64,000 nucleotides of DNA from Paenibacillus durus (lineage in GTDB: Bacteria; Bacillota; Bacilli; Paenibacillales; Paenibacillaceae): NCBI RefSeq assembly GCF_000756615.1, contig NZ_CP009288.1:1488001-1552000 (forward strand), written 5' to 3'. Shown in pieces: positions 49,385 through 58,349 of the stretch. The first letter of the stretch is position 1. Every line of letters begins with the position of its first letter. Below the pieces are notes generated by a model. The model had not been told where the DNA came from. It made no database searches and saw nothing but the letters and a program-made list of their open reading frames with translations. Both the position numbers and the translations under genes were made by a program.

Positions 49385-50449
49385 ATGAAAATATTCAGTC
49401 TTGGCTTGGACCAGCTGACGATTAACGATATCCGGCAGGCCGGCTACACCGTTGTTATGCAAACCGCGCTCCCTGATCCGCAGCAGACGGCTGGTCATAT
49501 GCTGATAGCGGCAAGCGGACAGGCCGAAGTTTCCGAACTGCGGGGACTGCGCGAAAAATACCCGGATACGATCATCCTTTTCTTTTATATGGAGCACGGG
49601 GTTCGCGGGTATCACGGTATCCATCTGACCTGTGAGGAGCTGGGTGTGCATTTTCTGCCGCCGCGCTCGACTTCTTCGGCGATTATCGAAAAGATCAGGA
49701 TGATCCTGAAGGAAGACGGGGATGAACGCAGCAATGTGGTAGGGGTACTCGGTTCCGGACCGGGAATCGGCTGTACTAGCATGGCCGGGCTGCTGGCGGG
49801 AAGAATTGCGGCGGCGGGCCGCCGGGTTATTTTGCTCGGGATGAATGTATATGATCCGGGTTATGATCGAAAAACCGCAATCAGTCTGGACCGGCTCCGC
49901 CCGAAGCTGACGGGTAACAGGCTCCACGACGAGGATTTCGACCAATTGATTGTGCAGGATGGATACCGCTATCTGCCGGGCAATTTCGATTACTTGAGCG
50001 CCCAGGATTATCAGGAGAACGAGATGGAGTATTTGCTTGACCGCGCCTCGGATAACGCCGACATTGTCATTGCCGACCTCGGCTCCGTACCGGAGAGCGC
50101 AGCGTGGTACACCGGAATGAGAAAGTCCGCGCTGCGTCTGCTCGTTACTCACCCGAAGCATGAACATAGGCTGGAATCGCTCATGGATTTGGCGGGACAT
50201 ATGGATCTCACTCCGCAGGATTTCAAGCTCATTCTGAACCGCAGCGGCCTGGAGGAGACCGTTTCTCCCAAGAGTATGGCGCTCCGATTCGGCACCGAAA
50301 TCTTTCTGAATATTCCCTATTATCCGCAAGTCTCAGGCAATCTGCCGCTTGGCAAGAAGGAGCTTGTACAGGCAGATGAAAAAGTCCGGGTGCTGCTCTC
50401 CGTGTTCGGATTTGAGCCCGAGATCAAGAAGAAAGGGATATTCCTATGA
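49385..50449 (+). CDS. CpaE-like protein with degenerate P-loop (cluster 2)
   Basis: 354-aa MinD/CpaE-like protein. The P-loop near residue 122 reads GSGPGIGCTSMAG: the catalytic lysine is replaced by cysteine, so ATP hydrolysis is doubtful. Later motif IVIADLGSVPES resembles the Walker B of the family. Overlaps the next gene by ATGA. Confidence 0.72.
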   Translation: MKIFSLGLDQLTINDIRQAGYTVVMQTALPDPQQTAGHMLIAASGQAEVSELRGLREKYPDTIILFFYMEHGVRGYHGIHLTCEELGVHFLPPRSTSSAIIEKIRMILKEDGDERSNVVGVLGSGPGIGCTSMAGLLAGRIAAAGRRVILLGMNVYDPGYDRKTAISLDRLRPKLTGNRLHDEDFDQLIVQDGYRYLPGNFDYLSAQDYQENEMEYLLDRASDNADIVIADLGSVPESAAWYTGMRKSALRLLVTHPKHEHRLESLMDLAGHMDLTPQDFKLILNRSGLEETVSPKSMALRFGTEIFLNIPYYPQVSGNLPLGKKELVQADEKVRVLLSVFGFEPEIKKKGIFL

Positions 50450-51921
50450 GCAGTCTGGAGGCTACACGACGTGCTGAAACTGTCTATCCGGCAGCAGGTG
50501 CTCCGTTCTCGCTAAAACAGAGCGTGCTCCGCAGCAGTACACCAGGAAAGGAAGACTTCCCTTCCTTCCTGCAAAAAATGAAAAGAGAGATGACGGCAGG
50601 TCTGGAGCGAGAGGACGAGGCGTATTTCGAGCTTAACGCCAAGGCGCTGACAGGCGATCCTCAGGCGGTCAGCTTTTTCATGAATGAGATTGAAAAGTAC
50701 CTGCGCAAGACGCCATTCACCAGCAGTGTTCCCGAAGCTTACGATACGGCTGCCGAAGCGCTGTTTCATGAATGGAAGGGATTTGGCCCGGCCTACCGCT
50801 GGTTCACGGATCGGGCGTACAGCGAATCGACGGGGCTGCAGATCATCGGGCGGCAGGTTTTTTACAATGTGAAAGGCAAATTTCTTCCTTATCCGTATGA
50901 GATACCGTCGCTGGACCGCGTCGAGCAGTTGAAGCGTTCGCTGCTGAAGAGTGATCCGAACAAGAAGCTGAACAAGGATAATCCGTCCGCCGAGTTCAAA
51001 ATGGATGATCCGCTCTGGCCTGGCCGGTTTATCCGGCTCGCCATTTGGGTTTCACCGCGTGTATGGGAGGGCTTTACAACGATTTCCATGCGGCGGCAGG
51101 TGGTTGAATTTCTTGATTTGGATGATCAGGCGGGTACGAAGTGCATTCCGGCAGAAGCTGTACCGATGATTCGCGCGTTGGCAATGACCTTCCGCAACAC
51201 GATTATCGCCGGCGCGGTCGGCTCGGGCAAAACGACTTTTGCCAATACGATTGTCGGCGAGCAGTTGCTCGGTTCCGCCTCCTGCATGGGCGTCGTCATG
51301 ATCGAGAAACATCCGGAATCGACGCTGCCTTACCAAATTAAAGGGCACCGGATTATTCCCATCCAGGCCGCCAATGAAGAGCTGATGGAAGTGGGCGTAG
51401 AGTCGCTGCGGCATGATCCCAACCTGCTCTATATGACAGAGATGCGGTACAACGAATGGGAATTTTACCTGTGGAGCGGGGAAAAGGGGTACGACGGCAT
51501 AACGGGAACCTTTCATACCGTTGATTCGGAGGATGTCCCTTATCAGGGTGCTTTTGCCGTCTCGACCCGAATTGGCGGAAGTATGAAAGGGCACCTTGTT
51601 TCCGCGCTGAAGGCATGCGAGCTTGTGTTCATCCTGGAAAGCATAGGAGAAGGGAAAAAGCGGCTGGCGCGCATATCCGAAGTGTTCTATGACGAATCCC
51701 ATAGCTCGGTGTTTGCGAACGATCTGATGCGCTGGGAGGAGGAGAGCCGAGATTGGACCTATAATGCGGAAATCACCGAAGGGCTTGCTCTAAAAATGCG
51801 GAAGAAAAATGCGGAAGCGGCGCAGGCGCTGCAGGAGATTTTAGTGCAATTGGCCGAGGAGAAGCCGATGTCCGGACCGCTCAAGGAAAGTCTGAAATCT
51901 AGAATCGTGCTGAACGAATAA
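50446..51921 (+). CDS. CpaF-like secretion ATPase (cluster 2)
   Basis: 491 aa, VirB11/CpaF family, with intact Walker A GAVGSGKTTFANT (near 255), a divergent Walker B (DPNLLYMTEMR) and His-box-like TGTFHTVDSEDV. It differs from the cluster 1 ATPase in length and sequence and is probably functional. Confidence 0.85.
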   Translation: MSSLEATRRAETVYPAAGAPFSLKQSVLRSSTPGKEDFPSFLQKMKREMTAGLEREDEAYFELNAKALTGDPQAVSFFMNEIEKYLRKTPFTSSVPEAYDTAAEALFHEWKGFGPAYRWFTDRAYSESTGLQIIGRQVFYNVKGKFLPYPYEIPSLDRVEQLKRSLLKSDPNKKLNKDNPSAEFKMDDPLWPGRFIRLAIWVSPRVWEGFTTISMRRQVVEFLDLDDQAGTKCIPAEAVPMIRALAMTFRNTIIAGAVGSGKTTFANTIVGEQLLGSASCMGVVMIEKHPESTLPYQIKGHRIIPIQAANEELMEVGVESLRHDPNLLYMTEMRYNEWEFYLWSGEKGYDGITGTFHTVDSEDVPYQGAFAVSTRIGGSMKGHLVSALKACELVFILESIGEGKKRLARISEVFYDESHSSVFANDLMRWEEESRDWTYNAEITEGLALKMRKKNAEAAQALQEILVQLAEEKPMSGPLKESLKSRIVLNE

Positions 51922-51928
51922 GGCGGTG

Positions 51929-52984
51929 ATGACAGTGAATGGAATATTTTATCTACTGCGCTTTGCGCTGCATCTGCTGATCGTCTGGGGGATTTGGCTG
52001 CTCATCAGACCGCCCACGGAACAGGGCATCCGGCATTTTTCGGCCCAGATAACTCACCTGCTCCTTCGCAGAAGGAAGCTATTTAGACTAAAGGCAGGCG
52101 GGCTCCCCCAAAAACTGCCGTTTTATGGACATTTGGACAACCTGCTTTACTTCACTAAGCGAAACTATGAGCCGGGAATTACCGTGCTGCGGTTCATGCT
52201 GCAATCCGGTATTTTGGCCGCCGCCGTATTCTTGTCTGGTCTGTTGACGCTTCGCGAGCTTCCTGGACATTTGGCCTTTCATAATCCTTTTTTGGAGGGG
52301 GTGTCGTTTGACAGCGGCCGTCCTTTGCAGGATTGGTGGCGGCTGCCTCTGTTTCTGGCGGTCCTCACCGGAATGCTGCCCTATCTTCGGCTCCGGTATG
52401 TCTATGCGCATAACAAGGTGAAAGGCAGCTATCATCTGCTCGATGCGGTGAAGATCGCCGCGAAGTTTACTCACCTGCCTGTCGACGCACTGCTGGGCAA
52501 AACCGCCGATTTTTTGAGCGATGACAATGTACTTGTAACGCCGCTCAAGATACTGGCTTCCTCCTTCGCGAATTACAGCAATGAGCATGAGCTTTTTGAG
52601 GAGGCTCAGCGTTTTGCCAAAGCGGTCGGTACCACTTTTGCCGTCGAATTCGTCTCGGATCTGCTGTACTGCGAGAAGGAGGGTAGCTTTTATCTGAAAA
52701 ACTCGCTGCTGATGCTTAACCGCTCCATGGAGCAGCAGCGAGAGACGATTCTGACCGTCAAGGCGAACAGCCGCGATGCGATCAGTCTGGGGCTATACGG
52801 CAATCTGGTTGTGCTGTTCTTTTCCGTCGGGACTTTCATGTATATGCTGAAGCCTGGTGTCTATTTTCGTCTGCAGTTTCAGACCAAAGCCGGTTTGACT
52901 TTTCTGATGGTGATCGTCTCAGGCCTGTTTCTGTCTTTTGTGATCAGCAGCGTACTGGCTAAGCCGAAACTCGATTACCACTGA
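51929..52984 (+). CDS. TadB-like membrane protein (cluster 2)
   Basis: 351 aa with N-terminal helix, two central helices, a T2SSF-like domain and two C-terminal helices (LVVLFFSVGTFMYML, FLMVIVSGLFLSFVI). Position after the ATPase fits TadB, but similarity to TadB is weak. ATG follows AAGGCGG. Confidence 0.65.
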   Translation: MTVNGIFYLLRFALHLLIVWGIWLLIRPPTEQGIRHFSAQITHLLLRRRKLFRLKAGGLPQKLPFYGHLDNLLYFTKRNYEPGITVLRFMLQSGILAAAVFLSGLLTLRELPGHLAFHNPFLEGVSFDSGRPLQDWWRLPLFLAVLTGMLPYLRLRYVYAHNKVKGSYHLLDAVKIAAKFTHLPVDALLGKTADFLSDDNVLVTPLKILASSFANYSNEHELFEEAQRFAKAVGTTFAVEFVSDLLYCEKEGSFYLKNSLLMLNRSMEQQRETILTVKANSRDAISLGLYGNLVVLFFSVGTFMYMLKPGVYFRLQFQTKAGLTFLMVIVSGLFLSFVISSVLAKPKLDYH

Positions 52985-52994
52985 GGAGATACGT

Positions 52995-53864
52995 ATGGAC
53001 AGATTATTTGTAATAACCGCCGCAATCGGAATCGCCTATCTCGCTTTACTTGCGTTCGTCAGCAGTACGGGAAGAAGGGAGCGGTATATGCTGCGTCTGC
53101 AGCAAAGGTGGCACGGATTCGGTGAACGTTTGGAAAATGGCAGGCTTCAGCAGATTCTTTATGCCAGCGGCTTGAATGTGTCGGCACGGAAAGTCACTTT
53201 GTTTCGTTATTCGGCGGCTTTTCTCTATCTGCTTATAAAAGTGCTCGGCGACTATATCCGTGACTTGCCGTTTGGTGTATATGATTTGCTAATCGCCGCA
53301 TTGATTATCGGCTTCACGAGTCCTGCCCGCTACCTTCCGTTCGGTTGGCTGCTCTCCTGGCTGCAGCAGAGATCCGTCGTTCAAAAGGATGGCGAACTGA
53401 TCTCGTTTCTCCGGCTGTATGAGAACAACAGGCTCCGCAGGCGGGGGTACGTGCAGTTTGGCGCTTTCTGCGCCGGGGCTGCCGGACATTTTGTCTACAT
53501 CCGTCACGATTTGTACGAACTGTCGGAGCGGGCAGTCGATGAGGGACCGGAGCGGGCTATCGAATGGTTCTGCGACCGGTTTCCGGAGGGCCATGCTTTT
53601 ATCGGTGATATCCGGTCAATTCTGCTGGCTACGGAGGGGATGGATGATGATACGGAAGCCGCCGCCTATTTGCGGGAACAGGGGAAGATGATTGCCAAAA
53701 TATCCAGCGACCAGTACCTGCGCAAGTGGTCTCTGATTGGCGACATTTCCTCGATCATTAACGTGATTCCGTCGATTGCCACCTTTTTGATGATCGTAAC
53801 CTTAGCTATGCAGTACATCATGCTAATCAAAGGGAATTTTAATGAGATTCGTCTGTTTCAATAA
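52995..53864 (+). CDS. TadC-like membrane protein (cluster 2)
   Basis: 289 aa with N-terminal and C-terminal membrane helices and a cytoplasmic helical domain. Position after the TadB-like gene fits TadC; sequence support is weak. Confidence 0.6.
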   Translation: MDRLFVITAAIGIAYLALLAFVSSTGRRERYMLRLQQRWHGFGERLENGRLQQILYASGLNVSARKVTLFRYSAAFLYLLIKVLGDYIRDLPFGVYDLLIAALIIGFTSPARYLPFGWLLSWLQQRSVVQKDGELISFLRLYENNRLRRRGYVQFGAFCAGAAGHFVYIRHDLYELSERAVDEGPERAIEWFCDRFPEGHAFIGDIRSILLATEGMDDDTEAAAYLREQGKMIAKISSDQYLRKWSLIGDISSIINVIPSIATFLMIVTLAMQYIMLIKGNFNEIRLFQ

Positions 53865-53922
53865 AGATATGTCATATTCAATCAGCTAATAAAAAAATAA
53901 AATGAAAAGGGAGATATTAACA

Positions 53923-54129
53923 ATGAAAAAAGATGCTATTTCTGCGGGGCTGTTTATCGCAATCGGGTTTCTGTGCGTCGCTATCGTGATTGCCGTTCTG
54001 ATTCCGCTCGTAAGAGATGTGATAGACGATGCCGACGATAACCGTCCGACCGTGCCGTCGGTCAGCATGACACAGCCGCTTAATCCTGCCGATCAGACGT
54101 ATGACGTACCATTCAGCCTGGGAGCCTAA
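53923..54129 (+). CDS. Small membrane protein A (cluster 2, Flp position)
   Basis: 68 aa: starts MKKDAISAGLFIAIGFLCVA, one helix, then an acidic, P/T-rich tail. In the pilin position, but no G-xxxx-E cleavage site. ATG follows AAGGGAG; ATG 53902 is an alternative. Paralogous to the next gene. Confidence 0.75.
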   Translation: MKKDAISAGLFIAIGFLCVAIVIAVLIPLVRDVIDDADDNRPTVPSVSMTQPLNPADQTYDVPFSLGA

Positions 54130-54135
54130 CGGACG

Positions 54136-54279
54136 ATGAAAAAAGATTCGATCTCGGTTGCCTTGTTTCTCGCCATCGGATTTGTAATTGCCGGAATCTT
54201 CATCACGTCTGCTACAGGGATGATCGGCAGCAGCCAGGATGACATTATCGCCCATACGAAGCAGGTGGAGCAGTACTAG
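54136..54279 (+). CDS. Small membrane protein B (cluster 2, Flp position)
   Basis: 47 aa: starts MKKDSISVALFLAIGFVIAG, one helix, then a short tail. Starts six bases after gene A and shares MKKDxIS-xx-LFxAIGF with it, so it is a tandem duplicate. No prepilin peptidase site. Short and easily missed. Confidence 0.72.
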   Translation: MKKDSISVALFLAIGFVIAGIFITSATGMIGSSQDDIIAHTKQVEQY

Positions 54280-54358
54280 TTGCCAGGGAATCTTCTTGCC
54301 GGGTGAACTTTGGTACCCACTTACCGGCAGTCTTTGGAAAGGAGCACGCGTATAGACC

Positions 54359-54739
54359 ATGAAAGCGACGGTCCTTCGGGCTTTGTTTATGTGGCTGGTT
54401 TTGTTTATTATTTTGCAGCCGATCTTTACCTACATCGATTATTTGCTGGATTTGCAGGTTAAGGCCAACACCTCTTACATTACACAAAAGGCTGCAACCG
54501 AAGGAATGGTGACTGCCGGTATGAGAAGCGAAGTCGTGAACAATCTGAAGGCTCTGGGATTTTCGGAATCGTCCATTGAAATTACGAGCAGCTCGGATAC
54601 GGTTCAAGACAGAGAAACGAGACTTGATGTGTACGTCAAAGCTCCGCGGATTTCCATGTTTCCATATAACTTTTCCGGCGGGACGCAGCCTTCGTATTAT
54701 TACAGCCATGGTTCCATTATGAGCGAATATCTCGATTAA
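54359..54739 (+). CDS. Single-helix membrane protein, pseudopilin-like position
   Basis: 126 aa with N-terminal helix (LFMWLVLFIILQPIFTYIDY) and an extracytoplasmic part. In the position of TadE-like genes but without a peptidase site. Function inferred from position only. The ribosome binding site GGAAAGGAG lies somewhat far upstream. Confidence 0.65.
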   Translation: MKATVLRALFMWLVLFIILQPIFTYIDYLLDLQVKANTSYITQKAATEGMVTAGMRSEVVNNLKALGFSESSIEITSSSDTVQDRETRLDVYVKAPRISMFPYNFSGGTQPSYYYSHGSIMSEYLD

Positions 54740-54748
54740 GGTGACATT

Positions 54749-55246
54749 ATGGATTACATTATCAAGCTTGCTTTTGTACTGCTGATCTTTATTTATGCCT
54801 GGTTTTTTCAGGCGCAGAATCAGGAATGGGACATCGACCGGGAACTGCTGAAACATGCGAACAATATGGCTGTCCATGATGCCGCCCAGGAAATGGACGA
54901 GTCGGAACGCGCGGAAGGACGGCTGATCATCGATCAGGCCGCGGCGGAAGCAAGTTTTGAGGAAACGCTGAAAGCCAATCTCGGACTGGATGACAGCCTT
55001 ACTCCCCGGGCCGGCAGCCGCCTGCGTTCCAAAGTGGAAGTCGTCGAATTCAAGGTGATCGATGAATCCTCGGGTGTTGCCTTCCCGTTCCTCTATGAAG
55101 ACAGCCGTTACGGAATTACGAAGTATATACAAGGACCTTCTGTAATTGCCGTTATAAAAACTAAGCATCCGGTGCTGATCGCAACAGCCAGAACCCAGGA
55201 AGACATCCAGGTGCCGGCGATTCAGGAGTACAAGTATAACAAGTAG
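54749..55246 (+). CDS. Single-helix membrane protein, pseudopilin-like position
   Basis: 165 aa with N-terminal helix (IIKLAFVLLIFIYAWFFQ) and an extracytoplasmic alpha/beta part (WDIDRELLKHANNMAVHDAA, resembling the helix after the membrane segment of TadE-like proteins). No peptidase site. Nine bases after its neighbour; co-transcribed. Confidence 0.65.
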   Translation: MDYIIKLAFVLLIFIYAWFFQAQNQEWDIDRELLKHANNMAVHDAAQEMDESERAEGRLIIDQAAAEASFEETLKANLGLDDSLTPRAGSRLRSKVEVVEFKVIDESSGVAFPFLYEDSRYGITKYIQGPSVIAVIKTKHPVLIATARTQEDIQVPAIQEYKYNK

Positions 55247-55423
55247 CAGTCTGGAATTGGGGATGCCATTTTGAAGGACAGTGACGCGGTTGGGGTCTGC
55301 CGGAATTTCCGTTTCGGGCCGCCGCTCATTGCCCTTCAGTTTATCGGCAAGGAGCTTTCCCATATCTAGGAGCAGAGAGTCTTTGCCGATAAATCACACA
55401 AATATTATTTTAAGGAGCGATCA

Positions 55424-56080
55424 ATGATGAAAAAGACGATTTTGAAAGTAAGTACAGCCGCGCTGCTGCTCACGCAAATTTTTTCGGTGGGGGGAGCTTC
55501 GGCTAAAGCGGTGGACACAGCGGCGCCGCGAGTGGCGGCAACGGCGACGGCTAAGGCGGCGGTTCCGGTTATGACTGATAACTTGTTTAAGTATGGGCTG
55601 AAAAAGACCGTGAACCTGCCTGTTACGGTGACAGCCGGGGGTCTGAGCTACACCTTACATAAGATTATGATCTATGATATTGATTCTAAGGAAGCAAAAG
55701 CGATCCGGAATAAGTATGGGTATGGGAAGTACAGCGACTACTTCCGCAATCCGCAGTATTTTGTCTGGACGAAGATTACGATTGCGAATAATAGTAAGAA
55801 GATTTTGCAACGGAATGCTAGTGATGTTTCGAACAAATGGTTTTTGGGAATGAAGGATTCCGGTGATTTGGGTCCTGCTATGCCTTATTTTGTAGCTGAT
55901 AAAAAAAATAACACATCTGCATTGTGGTCATTTAAGCTCAAACCAGGAGAAAAGCTTACCACCTATGAAGGATATGTTTACGAAGGCAAATTTGAATACT
56001 TTGTAATTAGCCTGTTCTTCAATGGAGCCTTTTCAGAGAAATTCATCGTAGACCGCCCAGAAGAAGGAAACAGTAAATGA
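55424..56080 (+). CDS. Secreted hypothetical protein
   Basis: 218 aa, ATG after AAGGAG. Signal peptide (TILKVSTAALLLTQIFSVGG, ASA cleavage), an A/T-rich linker, then a beta-rich domain (YTLHKIMIYDIDS, FVWTKITIANNSKKIL) like DUF4352 telokin-type domains. The stop overlaps the next start (ATGA), tying it to the large secreted protein. Confidence 0.75.
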   Translation: MMKKTILKVSTAALLLTQIFSVGGASAKAVDTAAPRVAATATAKAAVPVMTDNLFKYGLKKTVNLPVTVTAGGLSYTLHKIMIYDIDSKEAKAIRNKYGYGKYSDYFRNPQYFVWTKITIANNSKKILQRNASDVSNKWFLGMKDSGDLGPAMPYFVADKKNNTSALWSFKLKPGEKLTTYEGYVYEGKFEYFVISLFFNGAFSEKFIVDRPEEGNSK

Positions 56081-58332
56081 AAAACAAACTCTGGATCTTC
56101 CTGCTATGCCTGATCTGCATTCTGCCGAACTTTCCTGGTTCGGCAGTTGCAGCAGATACACTTTCCAAATCGGTCGCCCTGCCGAACGAATCATTGACCG
56201 GATCGGCAAATGCCCAAAAGACGTTTATACTGGATTTGCCTTTAGGTGTGTCCGCTGCTTCGGTGAAAGGCGGGACACTAAAATATAACGGCTCCAACTC
56301 AGTTGTTAGCCTGGGGATGGAGAATGGGAAGATAAAACTTACGCTTAAGGGTGTAGAGCAACTTAAAATCATTCAGGATGTACAAGGATACCGAGCTTCG
56401 TTTGGCCGGGATTACGAGACACAGCCTGGTAACTCAATTTGGCGATATTCGGACGGAGTGCGTTGGCAAGTTAATAAATTTAATATCGATAGAAATGTCA
56501 ATGACTACTCTATAGTAAGAGGTTCTGGTACCTCAATTCCCTATGATTTACCGCAAACATCAGGAGTAGTTACCCGTTCAGATGTACAAATGGAGTATAT
56601 CAAGTGGTATAACGGAAGTGCATACGATGTAATCGACAATAGTGATATTATCCAAAGTACGATTCGGTTAAACAACTTCTACCCTCCGGCAGATGCTACG
56701 GTGAATATAAAAAACAATAAATTCATCATCTCTTACACAGCACCGGGAAGCCATATTTATCAACCTGAGGATGTTCCCGATTCTGTTGCTACAGGTCCTT
56801 TGGTCGTAGGAAGAAGATACGTTCTTCCCTTCAAGTATCACTTCACCGCCGACGCCAAAGTCACCACCTACAGCTATAGCGGTAATGTATCGTTCGAGTC
56901 AGCCCTTCCTGACGACGTAACACTAAACGGCAGCGTCGCCGTTCTCAAACCCAACCCGAACCCGGCCAAGTTTGAAGACAAAAACGTAGAAGTCCAGCTT
57001 TCCCTTCGCGGTGAACTTTTGAAATATACGGACAGTGCCAATATTCAGGAATGGGTATTTTACGCACAAGAACAGGGTAAAGCCAGCACCCTTCAAATCA
57101 AGAAGGAGTTTAGCAAAACGCTGAACACTAGCAAGACCTTCGATTTTACTATACCGGCTTCCGCGGTAACTTCGGATAACTTCCAGCAAAAGTATGATTT
57201 AAGAGTGCTGGTTCGATTTAAAAATCCGATAACAACGAAAAATGGACAAATCCAATCATTAGAGCAGCCATTATCTGCGACAGTGGAACTCTACAAAAAT
57301 ATTCCAACTGTGAGTTTTCCATCTGTAACACCACCACCTACTCCAAAAGGAATACCTCCGGTAGCTATGCTCATCGTTCCTCCGGTCGTCAAAGCCGGGG
57401 AAGACTTCGTAGCCAGTGGCGGGGCTTCATATGATCTGGACGGCGAAATCACAGGGTATTTTTTTGAAGCGCCTGGAGCTAATGTAGCTGGCAGTTCTGA
57501 TCCAACGAAATCCACGACGAAGTTCTGGTATCCGGAAAGTAAACAGGGTGATAATACAGTTGGCTTAACGGTCGTAGACAACGACATGATGACCGGCAAT
57601 GCTGGAGGGTTTGTACAAGTCATCAGGCCAGTTCCTGAAGCCAGCCTTGAAATTTCGGGAACGAAAAAACAAAACCGAAAAGTTACGATTATCAATACAA
57701 GCAAAAGCCCGACACACTATCCTCTGGTTCACTCCAAAACAAAAATGACCATTATGGCGGTGTCTGGAGGAAGTAACGCGGATATAAAATATTCTGGTTC
57801 GCTGGACGGAGTAACACAGAAGGACGTTTTATTTAAAAAGCCAGGGATCTATAAAGCAACAATCTATGTAGAGAACACTTTGGGTTATAGTGCAACCAGT
57901 GAACATACTTTTGAGATCGTTCCCGATGAGCCGCCGACCATTTATTTTTTCGTCCCCACCCAGGTCTACCGTGATCCAACGGATGGAAACAAGGTGAAGA
58001 TATCCATCGATGATATGTCATTCTCACCAGACAACGATTTTGTCGATCAACGAACGTGGGAGTACCGCTATGATTCGGATAACAACGGGAGTTTTGATAA
58101 TGAATCGTGGGTGATTTTCAGCAACGACAACGAGCACAGACTTACACTTACGGTTTATGAGGTTGGCAGGTATGAGATTCGGCACACCGCATATGAGGGT
58201 TTTGGTCAACCAACCATCGATGCTTTTATCACTTCTGCGGACCGGAAGTATGCCGACTCATCGAGTATGTCCTCAACCGAAAGAATTATTACCGTAAAAA
58301 ATCGAGCGCCAGAAGGTGATTGGTCGTGGTAA
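56077..58332 (+). CDS. Large secreted PKD-domain protein
   Basis: 751 aa with signal peptide (LWIFLLCLICILPNFPGSAVA). An N-terminal beta-rich region of about 400 residues, a P-rich hinge (TPPPTPKG), a PKD-like domain (near 428-510: GEDFVASGGASYDLDGEITG), and a second Ig-like region with Asp-rich turns (DSDNNGSFD). No LPxTG or S-layer anchor. Probably a cell-surface or exported protein linked to Tad cluster 2. Confidence 0.8.
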   Translation: MKNKLWIFLLCLICILPNFPGSAVAADTLSKSVALPNESLTGSANAQKTFILDLPLGVSAASVKGGTLKYNGSNSVVSLGMENGKIKLTLKGVEQLKIIQDVQGYRASFGRDYETQPGNSIWRYSDGVRWQVNKFNIDRNVNDYSIVRGSGTSIPYDLPQTSGVVTRSDVQMEYIKWYNGSAYDVIDNSDIIQSTIRLNNFYPPADATVNIKNNKFIISYTAPGSHIYQPEDVPDSVATGPLVVGRRYVLPFKYHFTADAKVTTYSYSGNVSFESALPDDVTLNGSVAVLKPNPNPAKFEDKNVEVQLSLRGELLKYTDSANIQEWVFYAQEQGKASTLQIKKEFSKTLNTSKTFDFTIPASAVTSDNFQQKYDLRVLVRFKNPITTKNGQIQSLEQPLSATVELYKNIPTVSFPSVTPPPTPKGIPPVAMLIVPPVVKAGEDFVASGGASYDLDGEITGYFFEAPGANVAGSSDPTKSTTKFWYPESKQGDNTVGLTVVDNDMMTGNAGGFVQVIRPVPEASLEISGTKKQNRKVTIINTSKSPTHYPLVHSKTKMTIMAVSGGSNADIKYSGSLDGVTQKDVLFKKPGIYKATIYVENTLGYSATSEHTFEIVPDEPPTIYFFVPTQVYRDPTDGNKVKISIDDMSFSPDNDFVDQRTWEYRYDSDNNGSFDNESWVIFSNDNEHRLTLTVYEVGRYEIRHTAYEGFGQPTIDAFITSADRKYADSSSMSSTERIITVKNRAPEGDWSW

Positions 58333-58349
58333 AGGGAAGGAATGATCAG

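Noticed and set aside
49382..50329. 315-codon minus-strand frame
   Set aside because: Shadow of the cluster 2 CpaE-like gene.
54245..55363. 372-codon minus-strand frame
   Set aside because: Opposite to two ORFs with good starts and membrane segments. Its first 40 codons (MGKLLADKLKGNERRPETEI onward) look protein-like, so 55247-55363 may hold an old fragment, but nothing firm.
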